Part shown: in pieces, positions 54,116-63,016 of the stretch
Position numbering within the stretch: the first letter of the stretch is position 1
How the letters are laid out: the number at the start of each line of letters is the position of its first letter
From: CAZUHB01 sp964620445
Lineage (GTDB): Bacteria > Planctomycetota > B15-G4 > CAYZWU01
Length of the DNA stretch: 64,000 nucleotides
Assembly: GCA_964620445.1 (NCBI GenBank)
Contig: CAZUHB010000019.1
Location: forward strand, 1 to 64,000
Reading direction: 5' to 3'
Notes under the pieces: generated by a model
Seen by the model: only the letters and a program-made list of their open reading frames with translations
What the model was told of the DNA's origin: nothing
The model's database searches: none
Program-made: the position numbers and the translations under genes

Positions 54116-55102
54116 TTAGAGATGCAGCTCGAGGATGTCGCCGTCGTTGACCTCGTGGTCGCGGTTGACCGTCTGGCCGTCGTATTTTCCCTCGCCCCAG
54201 ATGCGGGCGAACTTGAGGTTCTCGGCAAAGTCCTTGTGGATCTCCCGGGCGAAGTCGAGCAATGTTTGGCCCCGCTTCAGATAGACCGGATCGCTGAGAT
54301 CGGGTTTCTTGCCGGGAGTCTTCGTGTAGGCGCGCACCACATCGAGGGCGAAAAAGACCTCGCGCGCGAACTCGGGCAGTCCCTGGCCCGTCTCGGCCGA
54401 CAGGGGCAAGTAGCGGTACTCGGGGAGGAGCTCGGCGAGGATCTCGGCAGCGTCGGCGCCTCCGTCCGCATCGATCTTGGTCACCACCACGAGCGTCTTC
54501 ACATCCATCGGTTCGCCCGGCTCCCAAGGTCCCGGCTCTCCGGGAGCGAGCCGGATCTTCCCGCGCGCAAGGACGGTCTGGACCATGTCGAAGGTGTCGA
54601 GTACCGCCGGATCGGATCCGTCGAGCGTGAGCAAGGTGATGTCGGCCTTGCGCAGGAGTCCGGGCAGGTCGGGATCGAGGAAATCCTCGGACAGGGGCGG
54701 CGTGTCCACGAGTTGCACCACCGCGTTCTCGTAAGCCATCATTCCCGGCATGGGCAGCCGCGTTGCAAAAGGGAAGGGCGCCACCGTCGCGTTGGCGTTT
54801 GTCAGCGCCGCCAGAATCGCGGATTTGCCCGAGTTGGGTGCGCCGATGAGAATCGCCATACCCGCCCCGGCCCTTCGGATCTTGTAGGGGCTCGTTTTCT
54901 GCGCGCCGCCCTTTTTCTTGCCTTCCTGCGTCTTGAGCTTGGAGAGCCTCTTTTTCAGGTCGCCCTGGAGCTTGTCGGTCCCCTTGTGCTTGGGGATGAT
55001 GGCGAGCATCTCCTCGAGAGCCTCGATCTTCTCGTCGAGCGTGGTGGCGGCCTTGTACCTTTCCTCAGCCTTGAAATACTGGGGTGTCAGATTTGCAGGC
55101 AT
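54116..55102 (-). CDS. GTPase of the OBG/DRG class with C-terminal TGS domain
   Basis: The 328-residue protein starts with a helical segment (about 1-75, lysine-rich), then a G domain: G1 GAPNSGKSAIL, G3 VDTPP, G4 TKID, G5 SAE. The C-terminal TGS domain reads IWGEGKYDGQTVNRDHEVNDGDILELHL. The arrangement is that of DRG-like GTPases, thought to act near ribosomes or RNA. The helical start is unusual for bacterial Obg, and the protein lacks the Obg glycine-rich fold. GGAG lies upstream of the ATG. The next gene on the strand is leuS. Confidence 0.88.
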   Translation of the reverse strand: MPANLTPQYFKAEERYKAATTLDEKIEALEEMLAIIPKHKGTDKLQGDLKKRLSKLKTQEGKKKGGAQKTSPYKIRRAGAGMAILIGAPNSGKSAILAALTNANATVAPFPFATRLPMPGMMAYENAVVQLVDTPPLSEDFLDPDLPGLLRKADITLLTLDGSDPAVLDTFDMVQTVLARGKIRLAPGEPGPWEPGEPMDVKTLVVVTKIDADGGADAAEILAELLPEYRYLPLSAETGQGLPEFAREVFFALDVVRAYTKTPGKKPDLSDPVYLKRGQTLLDFAREIHKDFAENLKFARIWGEGKYDGQTVNRDHEVNDGDILELHL

Positions 55103-55115
55103 ACCATACTCCGCC

Positions 55116-57596
55116 TCAGACTATGATATTCACAATCTTGTCGGGTACGAAGATGACCTTTCTGATGGCGTCCGGATCGGGCACGTGGCGCTTGACCTTC
55201 TCATCAGCGAGAGCGAGGCCGAGCGCATCATCCTGAGATACGCCGGCGGACGCCGTGATCGTGCCGCGCAGCTTTCCCTTGACCTGCACCGCGATCGTGA
55301 CCTCCTTCTCCTGGCAGGCCGCGTCGTCCCATTCAGGCCAGGGCGCCTCGAACACGGAGGGGTCGCGGCCCATCGCCGCCCAGAGCTCCTCGGCCAGGTG
55401 GGGGGCGAAAGGACCGATCAGCTGCGCCAGGGTGGCGCCGAGCCAGTCGGTGATCTCCGATTCACCGGGCGAATAGCCGCCCAGATCGTTGAGGAGTTCC
55501 ATGAGGGCCGCGATGGCCGTGTTGTACTGGAGACCCTCGATGTCGGCCGTGACCTTGCGGATCGTCTGGTGCGTCCGCTTGAACGCATCGATGTCTTTCT
55601 CGGAGACCTTGCCGAGTTTGGGAGCAGCCCGCGGGCCCGAGGCCTGTCCAGCGAGGGAATTCACGAAGTTGGCGTAGCGGATCAGGAAACGCTTGGCGCC
55701 GATCAGGCCCTTCTCGGTCCAGAGAATCTCCTTGTGCGGCGGCGCGAAAAAGAGCATGGCGAGCCGCGGAATGTCGACGCCCCATTCGTCGATGAGCGTC
55801 ACCGGCGAAACCACGTTGCCCTTCGATTTGGACATGATGTCGCCCTTCGCGTCGAGCACCATTCCGTGATGAAAGAGGACCTTGGCAGGTTCATCCACGG
55901 CGACGTAGCCGAGGTCGTGGAGCACCTTCGTTATGAATCGGAAGTAGATCAGATGGCCCATGGCGTGCTCCGAGCCGCCGATGTAGAGGTCCACGGGCAT
56001 CCACTGGTTCACGTTTTCGCCGGTCCAAGGCATGGCGTCGTTGTGCGGATCGGTGTAGCGGAACTGATACCATGACGAGCAGACGAAGGTGTCCATCGTG
56101 TCCGCGTCGCGCTGGGCGGGCCGGCCGCACGCGGGGCAATCGGTGTTCATGAATTCGGGTACATCCTCGAGCGGAGAGCGTCCCTTGGGAATGAAGTCCT
56201 CCACCTCGGGAAGAAGGACAGGCAGGTCCTTCTCGGGCACCGGTACGGTACCGCAATCGTCGCAGTGAATCATGGGGATCGGCGATCCCCAGTATCGCTG
56301 GCGCGAGATGAGCCAGTCGCGCAGCTTGAAGGTGATCGCCGGCCGGCCGAATCCCTGCTCCTTTGCATAGAGCGCCGTCTCCACGATTCCTTTCCCGCTG
56401 GCCAGACCGTCGAAACGGTCCGAGTCGTGCATCACGCCCCGCCCGGTGAAGGCTTCGGCCATCGTTTCGGGATCGAGAGGAGCGGCTCCGTCGGGATGGA
56501 TCACCGTCACAACCGGAATGCCGTATTTCCTGGCGAATTCGAAATCGCGCTGGTCGTGGGCCGGAACAGCCATCACCGCTCCGCACCCGTACCCTGCCAG
56601 CACGTAGTCGGCCACATAGAGGGGAACCGCCCTGTGATTGAACGGGTTGAGCACGGTGAGGCCCGTGTCCACCCCGTCTTTCTCGGTCCCCTCGGCGGTC
56701 CGTTCGATCTCGCTCTTCTTCTGTGCATTCCGGGTGTACTCTTCAACGGCCTCTCTGTTGGGGCAGTGGGCGATCAGCTTGCGCATGAGCCGTGCGTCTG
56801 GCGCGATCGCCATGAAAGTGACGCCGAAGATCGTGTCGGGCCTGGTGGTAAAGATCGGCAGGTCGTTCCCTGTCTCCACGACGGTGAAATTGATCTCCGC
56901 ACCCTCGGATCTACCGATCCAGTTCCGCTGCTGAGCCACGGTCGATGCGGGCCAGTCCTTCTCCAGGTCGTCGAGGCTGTCGAGCAGTCGCTGCGCGTAG
57001 TCGGTGATCCTGAAGTACCACTGCTTCAAGAACCGCTTCTCCACCGAGGTGGTGTCGTGACGCCAGCAGGTTCCGCTCGCTGTGACCTGCTCGTTGGCCA
57101 GAACCGTGTTGCACTCCGGGCACCAGTTGACCGCGGCCTCGTCCTGGTAAGTGAGGCCCTTTTCGTAGAGCTTGAGAAAGATCCATTGTGTCCAGCGGTA
57201 GTAGTCGGAACGGGAGGTGACCACCTCGCGGTCCCAGTCATAGCTGATTCCGAGGCGCGTGAGGGTCTCCTTGCCCGTGGCGATGTTGCCCTCTGTCCAC
57301 TCCCCTGGCTGAATGTTCCGCTTGATTGCGGCCTGCTCCGCCGGGAGCCCGAAGGAATCCCAGCCGAAGGGGTGCAGGAGATTCTTGCCGCGCGAACGCA
57401 GATAGCGCCATATCACATCGCCCACCGTGTAGTTGCGGAAGTGGCCGATATGGATATCCCCGGAGGGGTAGGCGTACATCTCGAGGAGGTAGAATTTTTC
57501 TTCCGAGCTGGTTTTCGCCGGTGTTCGGTAGAGGCCCGACTCGACCCAGTATTTCTGCCACTTGGTGTCGAGCATTTTGAAATCGATCTCTGTCAT
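55116..57596 (-). CDS. leuS: Leucyl-tRNA synthetase
   Basis: Charges tRNA-Leu with leucine. The class I signature HIGH is seen in YPSGDIHIGHFRNY, and KMSKS in IMSKSKGNVVSP. The editing domain (about 220-400) contains FTTRPDTIFGVTFMAIAPD; the leucine-specific insertion includes a zinc-like CPAC pair. The C-terminal anticodon domain ends in VPDKIVNIIV. The 826 residues match bacterial LeuS. No T-box or leader peptide is visible upstream. An isolated gene after the GTPase on the same strand. Confidence 0.97.
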   Translation of the reverse strand: MTEIDFKMLDTKWQKYWVESGLYRTPAKTSSEEKFYLLEMYAYPSGDIHIGHFRNYTVGDVIWRYLRSRGKNLLHPFGWDSFGLPAEQAAIKRNIQPGEWTEGNIATGKETLTRLGISYDWDREVVTSRSDYYRWTQWIFLKLYEKGLTYQDEAAVNWCPECNTVLANEQVTASGTCWRHDTTSVEKRFLKQWYFRITDYAQRLLDSLDDLEKDWPASTVAQQRNWIGRSEGAEINFTVVETGNDLPIFTTRPDTIFGVTFMAIAPDARLMRKLIAHCPNREAVEEYTRNAQKKSEIERTAEGTEKDGVDTGLTVLNPFNHRAVPLYVADYVLAGYGCGAVMAVPAHDQRDFEFARKYGIPVVTVIHPDGAAPLDPETMAEAFTGRGVMHDSDRFDGLASGKGIVETALYAKEQGFGRPAITFKLRDWLISRQRYWGSPIPMIHCDDCGTVPVPEKDLPVLLPEVEDFIPKGRSPLEDVPEFMNTDCPACGRPAQRDADTMDTFVCSSWYQFRYTDPHNDAMPWTGENVNQWMPVDLYIGGSEHAMGHLIYFRFITKVLHDLGYVAVDEPAKVLFHHGMVLDAKGDIMSKSKGNVVSPVTLIDEWGVDIPRLAMLFFAPPHKEILWTEKGLIGAKRFLIRYANFVNSLAGQASGPRAAPKLGKVSEKDIDAFKRTHQTIRKVTADIEGLQYNTAIAALMELLNDLGGYSPGESEITDWLGATLAQLIGPFAPHLAEELWAAMGRDPSVFEAPWPEWDDAACQEKEVTIAVQVKGKLRGTITASAGVSQDDALGLALADEKVKRHVPDPDAIRKVIFVPDKIVNIIV

Positions 57597-57949
57597 GGTC
57601 TTATATCGCCCGGAAAATGGGATCGGACACGGATGTAAAATAATAGATCATGCTCAGCGTCAGGGCCTTTTTCAACAGCTTCTTGTCCAAGAGGGGACTT
57701 TTCCTTCCCCCTGCCGAAGGGTGATCGCCGCGTCGGATGAAAAGGGGGTATTGGCGGGTTGTTCATTTGCGCCGGCAGATCGGTAGCTCTGCGCCGTCCC
57801 GATGGACTCGCTCTATTCTGACTCGGGCCTGTCGGTCGAACTTTTATCAATCGGGGATGTTTGCCGGTTTGAGCCGATGGTTTTTTTTACCTTGGTATGT
57901 ATACTGTTTACGGGTGATTCTCATAGGCACACAGGTAAGGAGGCAAAAA
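57597..57949. other. Divergent intergenic region between leuS and the COG3014-like gene
   Basis: No gene. A TATACT box near 57896 with no good -35 lies upstream of the lipoprotein gene. A run of eight T near 57882 precedes it. I see no leader RNA for leuS. Confidence 0.4.
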
Positions 57950-59329
57950 GTGATCAAGTCGACGACTCTCGGAATCCTGATTCTGATTTTTACCTTTCTC
58001 ACGGGCTGCGCCACGTACACCGAACTGATCGAGGGAGCCCTGGTCCAGTACAAGAACGGCCGGATGGACGGGGCGCTGAACGGATTCGCGGCTGCAGAGG
58101 AAAAAACAAGCGACACTCAACTGGTGCAGCTCGAAAAAGCCATGACCGATCTCGCCCTCGACGACCCACGCAATGCGGTGGCGGAATTCACCAAAGCGAT
58201 GAACCGTATGGACGCGCTCACGACCGGCGGGGCGGTCAAGTCGGCGGCCTCCTATGTACTGGACGATACGATCGCCAATTATCCGGGAGCGCCCTTCGAG
58301 CAGATCGCTGCCCGGCTCTTTCTCGGATTGTCCTATCTGATGATGCCTGATCCCTTCGAGAATGTCTCCGCCACCTTTCGCGACATGGACAACAAGATGG
58401 AGCTGATCGAGGCTTACTACGAGAGATCCTATCAGTACGATGCCAACGGCAACGAGGCGAGCTTTTCCTTCCAGATTCCGCCGGTGGCCAAGTATTTCGC
58501 CGCCCTCGCCGCGGAGCAGAGAAACGAGCTCGACAGTGCCGAGATCTACCTGCGCCAGGCCATGGCCGGAATGCCGGGGTGCGCCTTCTACAAGAGCGAG
58601 GCGCAGCGTCTGAAGGTGGGGCCGAGGCAGAACCTCGTTTTTGTGTTCGCCCTGCTCGGTACGGTGCCGAAAAAGGTCGAGAAGAAGAGCGAGGAGCTCA
58701 CGGCCCTTCTGCGAGGTATGAAGGCCCTCTATTCGATAGCAAAACCTGGCAACAGCCCCGACGCCGTGGATCGCGTTCGGTTCACCGCGCCGGTCAGGAT
58801 TCCGGGATATCACAAGCGTAGACCATTCTGGCACGGTGGCTTCGACGTTTCCGTCCCCGGGGAGGCGGCAAGCGTTTCGACCGCCATGATCGCGGACTTC
58901 GACGCCTACGCGCGGGAGGAATACGAGGCGCTGCTGCCCGGGATTTTGATCCGCGCAGCGGTCCGTCGAGTGATCAAGGAGGTCGCGGGGCAGGCCCTGG
59001 GTGCCTCGATGTCCGAGGATCGCGATGCCGGTAAATTGATCGGCGATCTCTTTTCGTCCATCGCGTCGGCAGCCGAAACGATCGACACGCGAGCCTGGTG
59101 CACCTTGCCGCGCGAGTTCCACGCCTGCAGTCTCCAGGTGGCTCCGGGCACGAGCAAGATCGTTCTCACACCGCGCGCCGCCGGTGGGAACAGATCGGCT
59201 CGGAGCATCGATATCTCCATCGATCTTTCCAACGCTTCTCCTGCTTTCGTTCTCGTGATTCAGCCGGGAAAGGGGATGAACCCGATCGTGCTCGTCGACG
59301 AGGCGCACCAGCTCAAGGGGGAAGGCTGA
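57950..59329 (+). CDS. Lipoprotein, COG3014-like, TPR-like repeats
   Basis: A GTG at 57950 with GGAGG seven bases upstream starts a signal peptide with lipobox LTGC. The mature protein (about 440 residues) begins with helix-pair repeats (YKNGRMDGALNGFAAAEEKT, DDPRNAVAEFTKAMNRM, then AEIYLRQAMAG), as in TPR proteins, and then a beta-rich part with no family I can name. The pattern resembles the COG3014 group of lipoproteins. It is followed by an LpoB-like lipoprotein, an arrangement seen in other bacteria and consistent with a cell-wall synthesis role. Confidence 0.75.
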   Translation: MIKSTTLGILILIFTFLTGCATYTELIEGALVQYKNGRMDGALNGFAAAEEKTSDTQLVQLEKAMTDLALDDPRNAVAEFTKAMNRMDALTTGGAVKSAASYVLDDTIANYPGAPFEQIAARLFLGLSYLMMPDPFENVSATFRDMDNKMELIEAYYERSYQYDANGNEASFSFQIPPVAKYFAALAAEQRNELDSAEIYLRQAMAGMPGCAFYKSEAQRLKVGPRQNLVFVFALLGTVPKKVEKKSEELTALLRGMKALYSIAKPGNSPDAVDRVRFTAPVRIPGYHKRRPFWHGGFDVSVPGEAASVSTAMIADFDAYAREEYEALLPGILIRAAVRRVIKEVAGQALGASMSEDRDAGKLIGDLFSSIASAAETIDTRAWCTLPREFHACSLQVAPGTSKIVLTPRAAGGNRSARSIDISIDLSNASPAFVLVIQPGKGMNPIVLVDEAHQLKGEG

Positions 59330-59466
59330 TCGCTTCATCCGTCGGAGCGCGATTTCAACGGGCGCGAAGGAACGCTTGACTTTACGGGAACAACCATATT
59401 CTTATTGTTTGCAGTATTTTTTGGACAGGGCATTTCGAGTACTTTGGGATAGAAAAGGAATTTGCC

Positions 59467-60039
59467 ATGAAAAAGGGAATTGTTTTCTTCCTCGCCGTTA
59501 CGATCTCGCTGGGATTCGTGGGCTGTAAAGGCACCATCGAGGAGTTCGACGAGGGAACGCGCATCGTGACGCGTAAGTTCGGGCCGAGCGATCTGGAAGA
59601 ACTGGGTACGCGGCTGATGACCAAGCTCGACAAGTGCAGACTCGAATGGACCAAGAATACGCCCCGCCTGGCCATCATCGATTTCAAGAACGATACGGAC
59701 AAACCCGGCCTCAACAAGCAGCCCTTCTTCGACGTCATCGAGACGGCAATGTTCGAGATGGGACGATTCGACCTGATCGACTACGAGAACTCCCAGATGC
59801 TTCTTAAGGAAGCCGGCTACAGCCGGTTCGACGCCTTCGACAACAGCAAAGCGGTGGAGCTCGGAAAGGCTCTGCGCGCCCAGTACGTGATGTGGGGCGA
59901 TATCTCAGTGGCGTCCGACATCGGTGGAGACAATCGCACGATCAAACAGTACCGGCTCTCCATGAAGGTGACCGACGTGGAGACTCACCGCATCGTGTAC
60001 AAGGCCACGGAGGCTGCCAAGCTCAAAGCCGTGCGTTGA
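59467..60039 (+). CDS. LpoB-like lipoprotein (penicillin-binding protein activator family)
   Basis: The signal peptide ends in LGFVGC. The mature domain shows the CsgG/LpoB-type alpha/beta fold: RLAIIDFKNDTDKPG, FEMGRFDLIDYENSQMLL, AQYVMWGDISVASDI, and YRLSMKVTDVETHRIVYK. LpoB relatives activate PBP1B-type peptidoglycan synthases from the outer membrane. Whether this one does so is inferred by family. A TTGACT-like -35 lies at 59376. The gene ends before a strong terminator. The upstream neighbour is the COG3014-like lipoprotein. Confidence 0.82.
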   Translation: MKKGIVFFLAVTISLGFVGCKGTIEEFDEGTRIVTRKFGPSDLEELGTRLMTKLDKCRLEWTKNTPRLAIIDFKNDTDKPGLNKQPFFDVIETAMFEMGRFDLIDYENSQMLLKEAGYSRFDAFDNSKAVELGKALRAQYVMWGDISVASDIGGDNRTIKQYRLSMKVTDVETHRIVYKATEAAKLKAVR

Positions 60040-60446
60040 CCGGGACCGGCCAGCATTGGTGATTCGGATCGGAACCGATCGAGACCGTTAACCTCTCGCC
60101 AGGGCTGACAAGGAGTCACCTGGCCATAGGATATCTGGAAAAAACAGATCCCGATCCAGTGACAGGGGACCGAGTATTCCACTGTCACTGGATCGTCTTT
60201 TTTTGGATGACCGGGCCGCCGGCTCAGCTCATCGGGAAGGGTGTCCGCCTCTGACCGTGGATAAGTGTCCACTCCATACCTCTTCCATCCGAGGATTTTG
60301 TGTCTCCTTCGCGCACTCCGCCTCTGCTGAGAGATAATTCTTTCATATACATGCGGCTTGTTATGTGGTAAGATATTTCGATGTAAGCCTTGTAATCGTG
60401 ATATGTAAACGTTGCCAAAGCACCCCGCTCTGAGGAGATCATTGAA
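60040..60446. other. Intergenic region with terminator, no gene
   Basis: 407 bases. It holds the LpoB terminator at 60153-60205 and, further on, an AT-rich leader with GATATTT near 60375 that may be a promoter for the carboxypeptidase gene. No gene is supported. Confidence 0.5.
60153..60205 (+). terminator. Rho-independent terminator after the LpoB-like gene
   Basis: GATCCAGTGACAG (60153-60165) and CTGTCACTGGATC (60182-60194) form a perfect 13-bp stem, followed by GTCTTTTTTT. Confidence 0.9.
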
Positions 60447-62951
60447 ATGAAATTTTCCCGTCTTTCATACCTCTCCCTCCTTGTCTGCTTTCTCTGCGCA
60501 CTTCTGATCGCACCCGTGGCCGCTCAGCACGCTGCCACCAGGGAACGGCCCTCGATGGTGAGCATACCCGGGGTGCCTGATGCGTTCATGGTGGAAAAGC
60601 TCATCTCTCTCGATATGAACGTCGAGTATGTGGGTACCGGTGACGAAGGGATACACCTGTATGTCGACGCGACCGACCTCGAAATTCTCCAGGCCGAGGG
60701 AATTCCGTACATCATGATGCACGAGGACGTGGTCGCTTTTTACCAGAGCCGCTTGAAATTCGATCCGCGCCTCTCCCGTGATCTGGGATATGGCAGCATG
60801 GGCGGCTTCTTCACCTACAGCGAGGTGGGCGCCAAGCTCGACGAGTTCCGCAACGACTACCCCAATCTGGTCACCGCGAAGATAAGCATCGGCCAGAGCC
60901 GCGAAGGCCGCGATATCTGGGCTGTCAAGATCTCGGACAATCCCGACCAGAACGAAAACGAGGCCACGTCGATCATCGACTGCCTGACCCACGCGCGCGA
61001 GCCCCAGGGCATGATGAGCACCCTCTACTTCATGAACTGGCTCTTCGAGAATTATCCCGCAGATCCGATGGCCAAGTTTCTGGTCGAACAGCGCGAAATG
61101 TGGTTCGTGCCGGTCCACAACCCGGACGGTTACGTCTACAACGAGCAGATCGAGCCGAGCGGCGGCGGCATGTGGCGCAAGAATCGCCGGTACAACAACT
61201 GGTGGAGCTACGGCGTCGATTTGAATCGCAACTGGAGCTACAAGTGGGGCTACAACAACAACGGCAGCTCGGGCAGCTCGAGCAGCGAAACCTACCGCGG
61301 CCCGTCGGCCGCGTCCGAACCCGAAACCCAGGCCTTGGCCAACTTCATCACGAGCAAGAATCCCACGCAGCGGCTGAGCGTACACTGTTACGGGAACATG
61401 TGGATCATTCCCTGGTGCTACGAGGATATCTTCACTCAGGACGATGATCTTTTCCGAGACATCTGCGAGCAGATGGCTCCGCCCGAATACAGGATCGGTA
61501 CCTCCTGGGAGCTTCTCTACAATGTGAACGGCGGATCGGTCGACTGGGACTACGGCGACCAGGAAATCATGGGATACAGCCCCGAGATGGGTAACGGCAA
61601 CGACGGATTCTGGCCTCCCTCGAACCGTATCGTTCCGATCGCCGAGCAAAACTTGCCCAGCCTCAAGTATTTCTTCGCCATCGCGGGTTGCTGGATCAGC
61701 TGGATGGAAAATGCCTTCAGCGAGACCGTGGGCAATGGCAACGGCTATCCCGAACCGGGGGAAACACTCGAACTCGTTTTGACCCTGGAGAACAGCGGAC
61801 TGGCCGACGGGGTGGGGCCGATGTCGCTCTCACTCTCCTCCACGTCGTCCCTGGTGACCGTCACCCAGGGAACGGCACAGACTCCGGCGATCCCATCGCG
61901 CGATACCGCCACCAACGGGACGCAGCCCTTCGTGCTCGATATCTCGTCCTCAGCCGTACATGGCGAAACGTTCTGGCTCGATATGGTCGTTGACTTCGAT
62001 GGCGGGACCATAACCCTCTCGAAGCGTATCATCATCGGTTTCCCCCGTCTCCTCGCCCACGACGACATGGAAGACGCTAACGGCGGCTGGATTGCCGGCC
62101 TGCCGTCCGACACTGCCACCACCGGGATCTGGGAGCGTTGCGATCCGAACGGGACCTGGACGAACGGCCAGCCGATGGCTCCCGACAATGACGCCACGGT
62201 GGGAGGCACTGAGTGCTACGTGACCGGGAATGCGCCTCCAGGGTCCGATCCGGGCGACAACGATGTGGACGAGGGTCATACCACGCTGGTTTCGCCGGTC
62301 ATCGATATGACCGGGGGCGTTCTGGCCCATGTCGGTTACTCACGCTGGTGGGCCAACGCCATCGGCCGCACCGGTGTGGATGATACCTTTCGGATCGACG
62401 TCTCCAATGACAACGGATCGACGTGGATTTCGATGGAAGAGGTCTGGGGCGAGAAACAAAATTCCTGGCAAGAAGCTGTGATACCCCTGGAAGACGTGAT
62501 CGCGCTGACCGATCAGATGAGGATCCGGTTCGTGGCCGAGGACAAGGGCCCCTGGTATCCTTACCATTCGCTCGTGGAAGCGGGCATCGACGACTTCTGG
62601 GTGGAGCTCTACTCCAGCTGGCCCGTGCTCAGCCTTTTCGGCAAAATGTCGCCGGGCGATGATTTTCTCGTTGATCTGGCATGGGACGCGGGCGCCGCGT
62701 GGACCACCTACGCCTCCCTGAACAAGGGGTCCGGCACGGTCTACCCGGGCGGCGTCTGGTACCTCCGTGCTCCCCTCTACCCGATCGGCAACGGCACGAT
62801 CGGTTCGAGCGGTCTGGTCGCCACCAACGTGACCTTTCCGAACAATCCCGCTCTCGTGGGGGCGACCATATTCTTCCAGTCGTACGCTGTACCCCTGGGC
62901 GGCGGCGACGCCATGATCAGCAACCTGACCAAGGGGGTTGTCGAGCTCTAG
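60447..62951 (+). CDS. Secreted M14 zinc carboxypeptidase with C-terminal beta domains
   Basis: A signal peptide (LLVCFLCALLIAPVAAQ) and a propeptide-like stretch lead to a carboxypeptidase domain: zinc ligands His172 and Glu175 in THAREPQG, His303 in SVHCYGN, NPDGY (Asn215 to Gly218), DLNRNWSYKW for substrate binding, and the catalytic Glu370 in GYSPEMG. All key residues are intact. The C-terminal half (about 410-834) contains a beta-sandwich domain and a jelly-roll-like part (DTFRIDVSNDNGSTW) typical of secreted peptidases. It is probably extracellular and digests peptide C-termini. It is transcribed alone. Confidence 0.9.
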   Translation: MKFSRLSYLSLLVCFLCALLIAPVAAQHAATRERPSMVSIPGVPDAFMVEKLISLDMNVEYVGTGDEGIHLYVDATDLEILQAEGIPYIMMHEDVVAFYQSRLKFDPRLSRDLGYGSMGGFFTYSEVGAKLDEFRNDYPNLVTAKISIGQSREGRDIWAVKISDNPDQNENEATSIIDCLTHAREPQGMMSTLYFMNWLFENYPADPMAKFLVEQREMWFVPVHNPDGYVYNEQIEPSGGGMWRKNRRYNNWWSYGVDLNRNWSYKWGYNNNGSSGSSSSETYRGPSAASEPETQALANFITSKNPTQRLSVHCYGNMWIIPWCYEDIFTQDDDLFRDICEQMAPPEYRIGTSWELLYNVNGGSVDWDYGDQEIMGYSPEMGNGNDGFWPPSNRIVPIAEQNLPSLKYFFAIAGCWISWMENAFSETVGNGNGYPEPGETLELVLTLENSGLADGVGPMSLSLSSTSSLVTVTQGTAQTPAIPSRDTATNGTQPFVLDISSSAVHGETFWLDMVVDFDGGTITLSKRIIIGFPRLLAHDDMEDANGGWIAGLPSDTATTGIWERCDPNGTWTNGQPMAPDNDATVGGTECYVTGNAPPGSDPGDNDVDEGHTTLVSPVIDMTGGVLAHVGYSRWWANAIGRTGVDDTFRIDVSNDNGSTWISMEEVWGEKQNSWQEAVIPLEDVIALTDQMRIRFVAEDKGPWYPYHSLVEAGIDDFWVELYSSWPVLSLFGKMSPGDDFLVDLAWDAGAAWTTYASLNKGSGTVYPGGVWYLRAPLYPIGNGTIGSSGLVATNVTFPNNPALVGATIFFQSYAVPLGGGDAMISNLTKGVVEL

Positions 62952-63016
62952 GAGGCGGTTGCGAATGGCCGCCCGGTTGTGGGATCCACTCCAGGAAGTG
63001 TGTCGTGAGACCGCTT

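Noticed and set aside
51960..54527. Long minus-strand open frame (1118 codons with the methyltransferase)
   Set aside because: The part beyond the methyltransferase start is antisense to the toroid gene. GC-rich codon bias keeps the frame open; it has no family pattern.
57597..57949. T-box leader for leuS
   Set aside because: No T-box consensus or specifier stem is seen on the minus strand upstream of leuS.
60465..61649. Minus-strand frame of 394 codons inside the carboxypeptidase gene
   Set aside because: The plus strand encodes a complete M14 peptidase with signal peptide and all catalytic residues.
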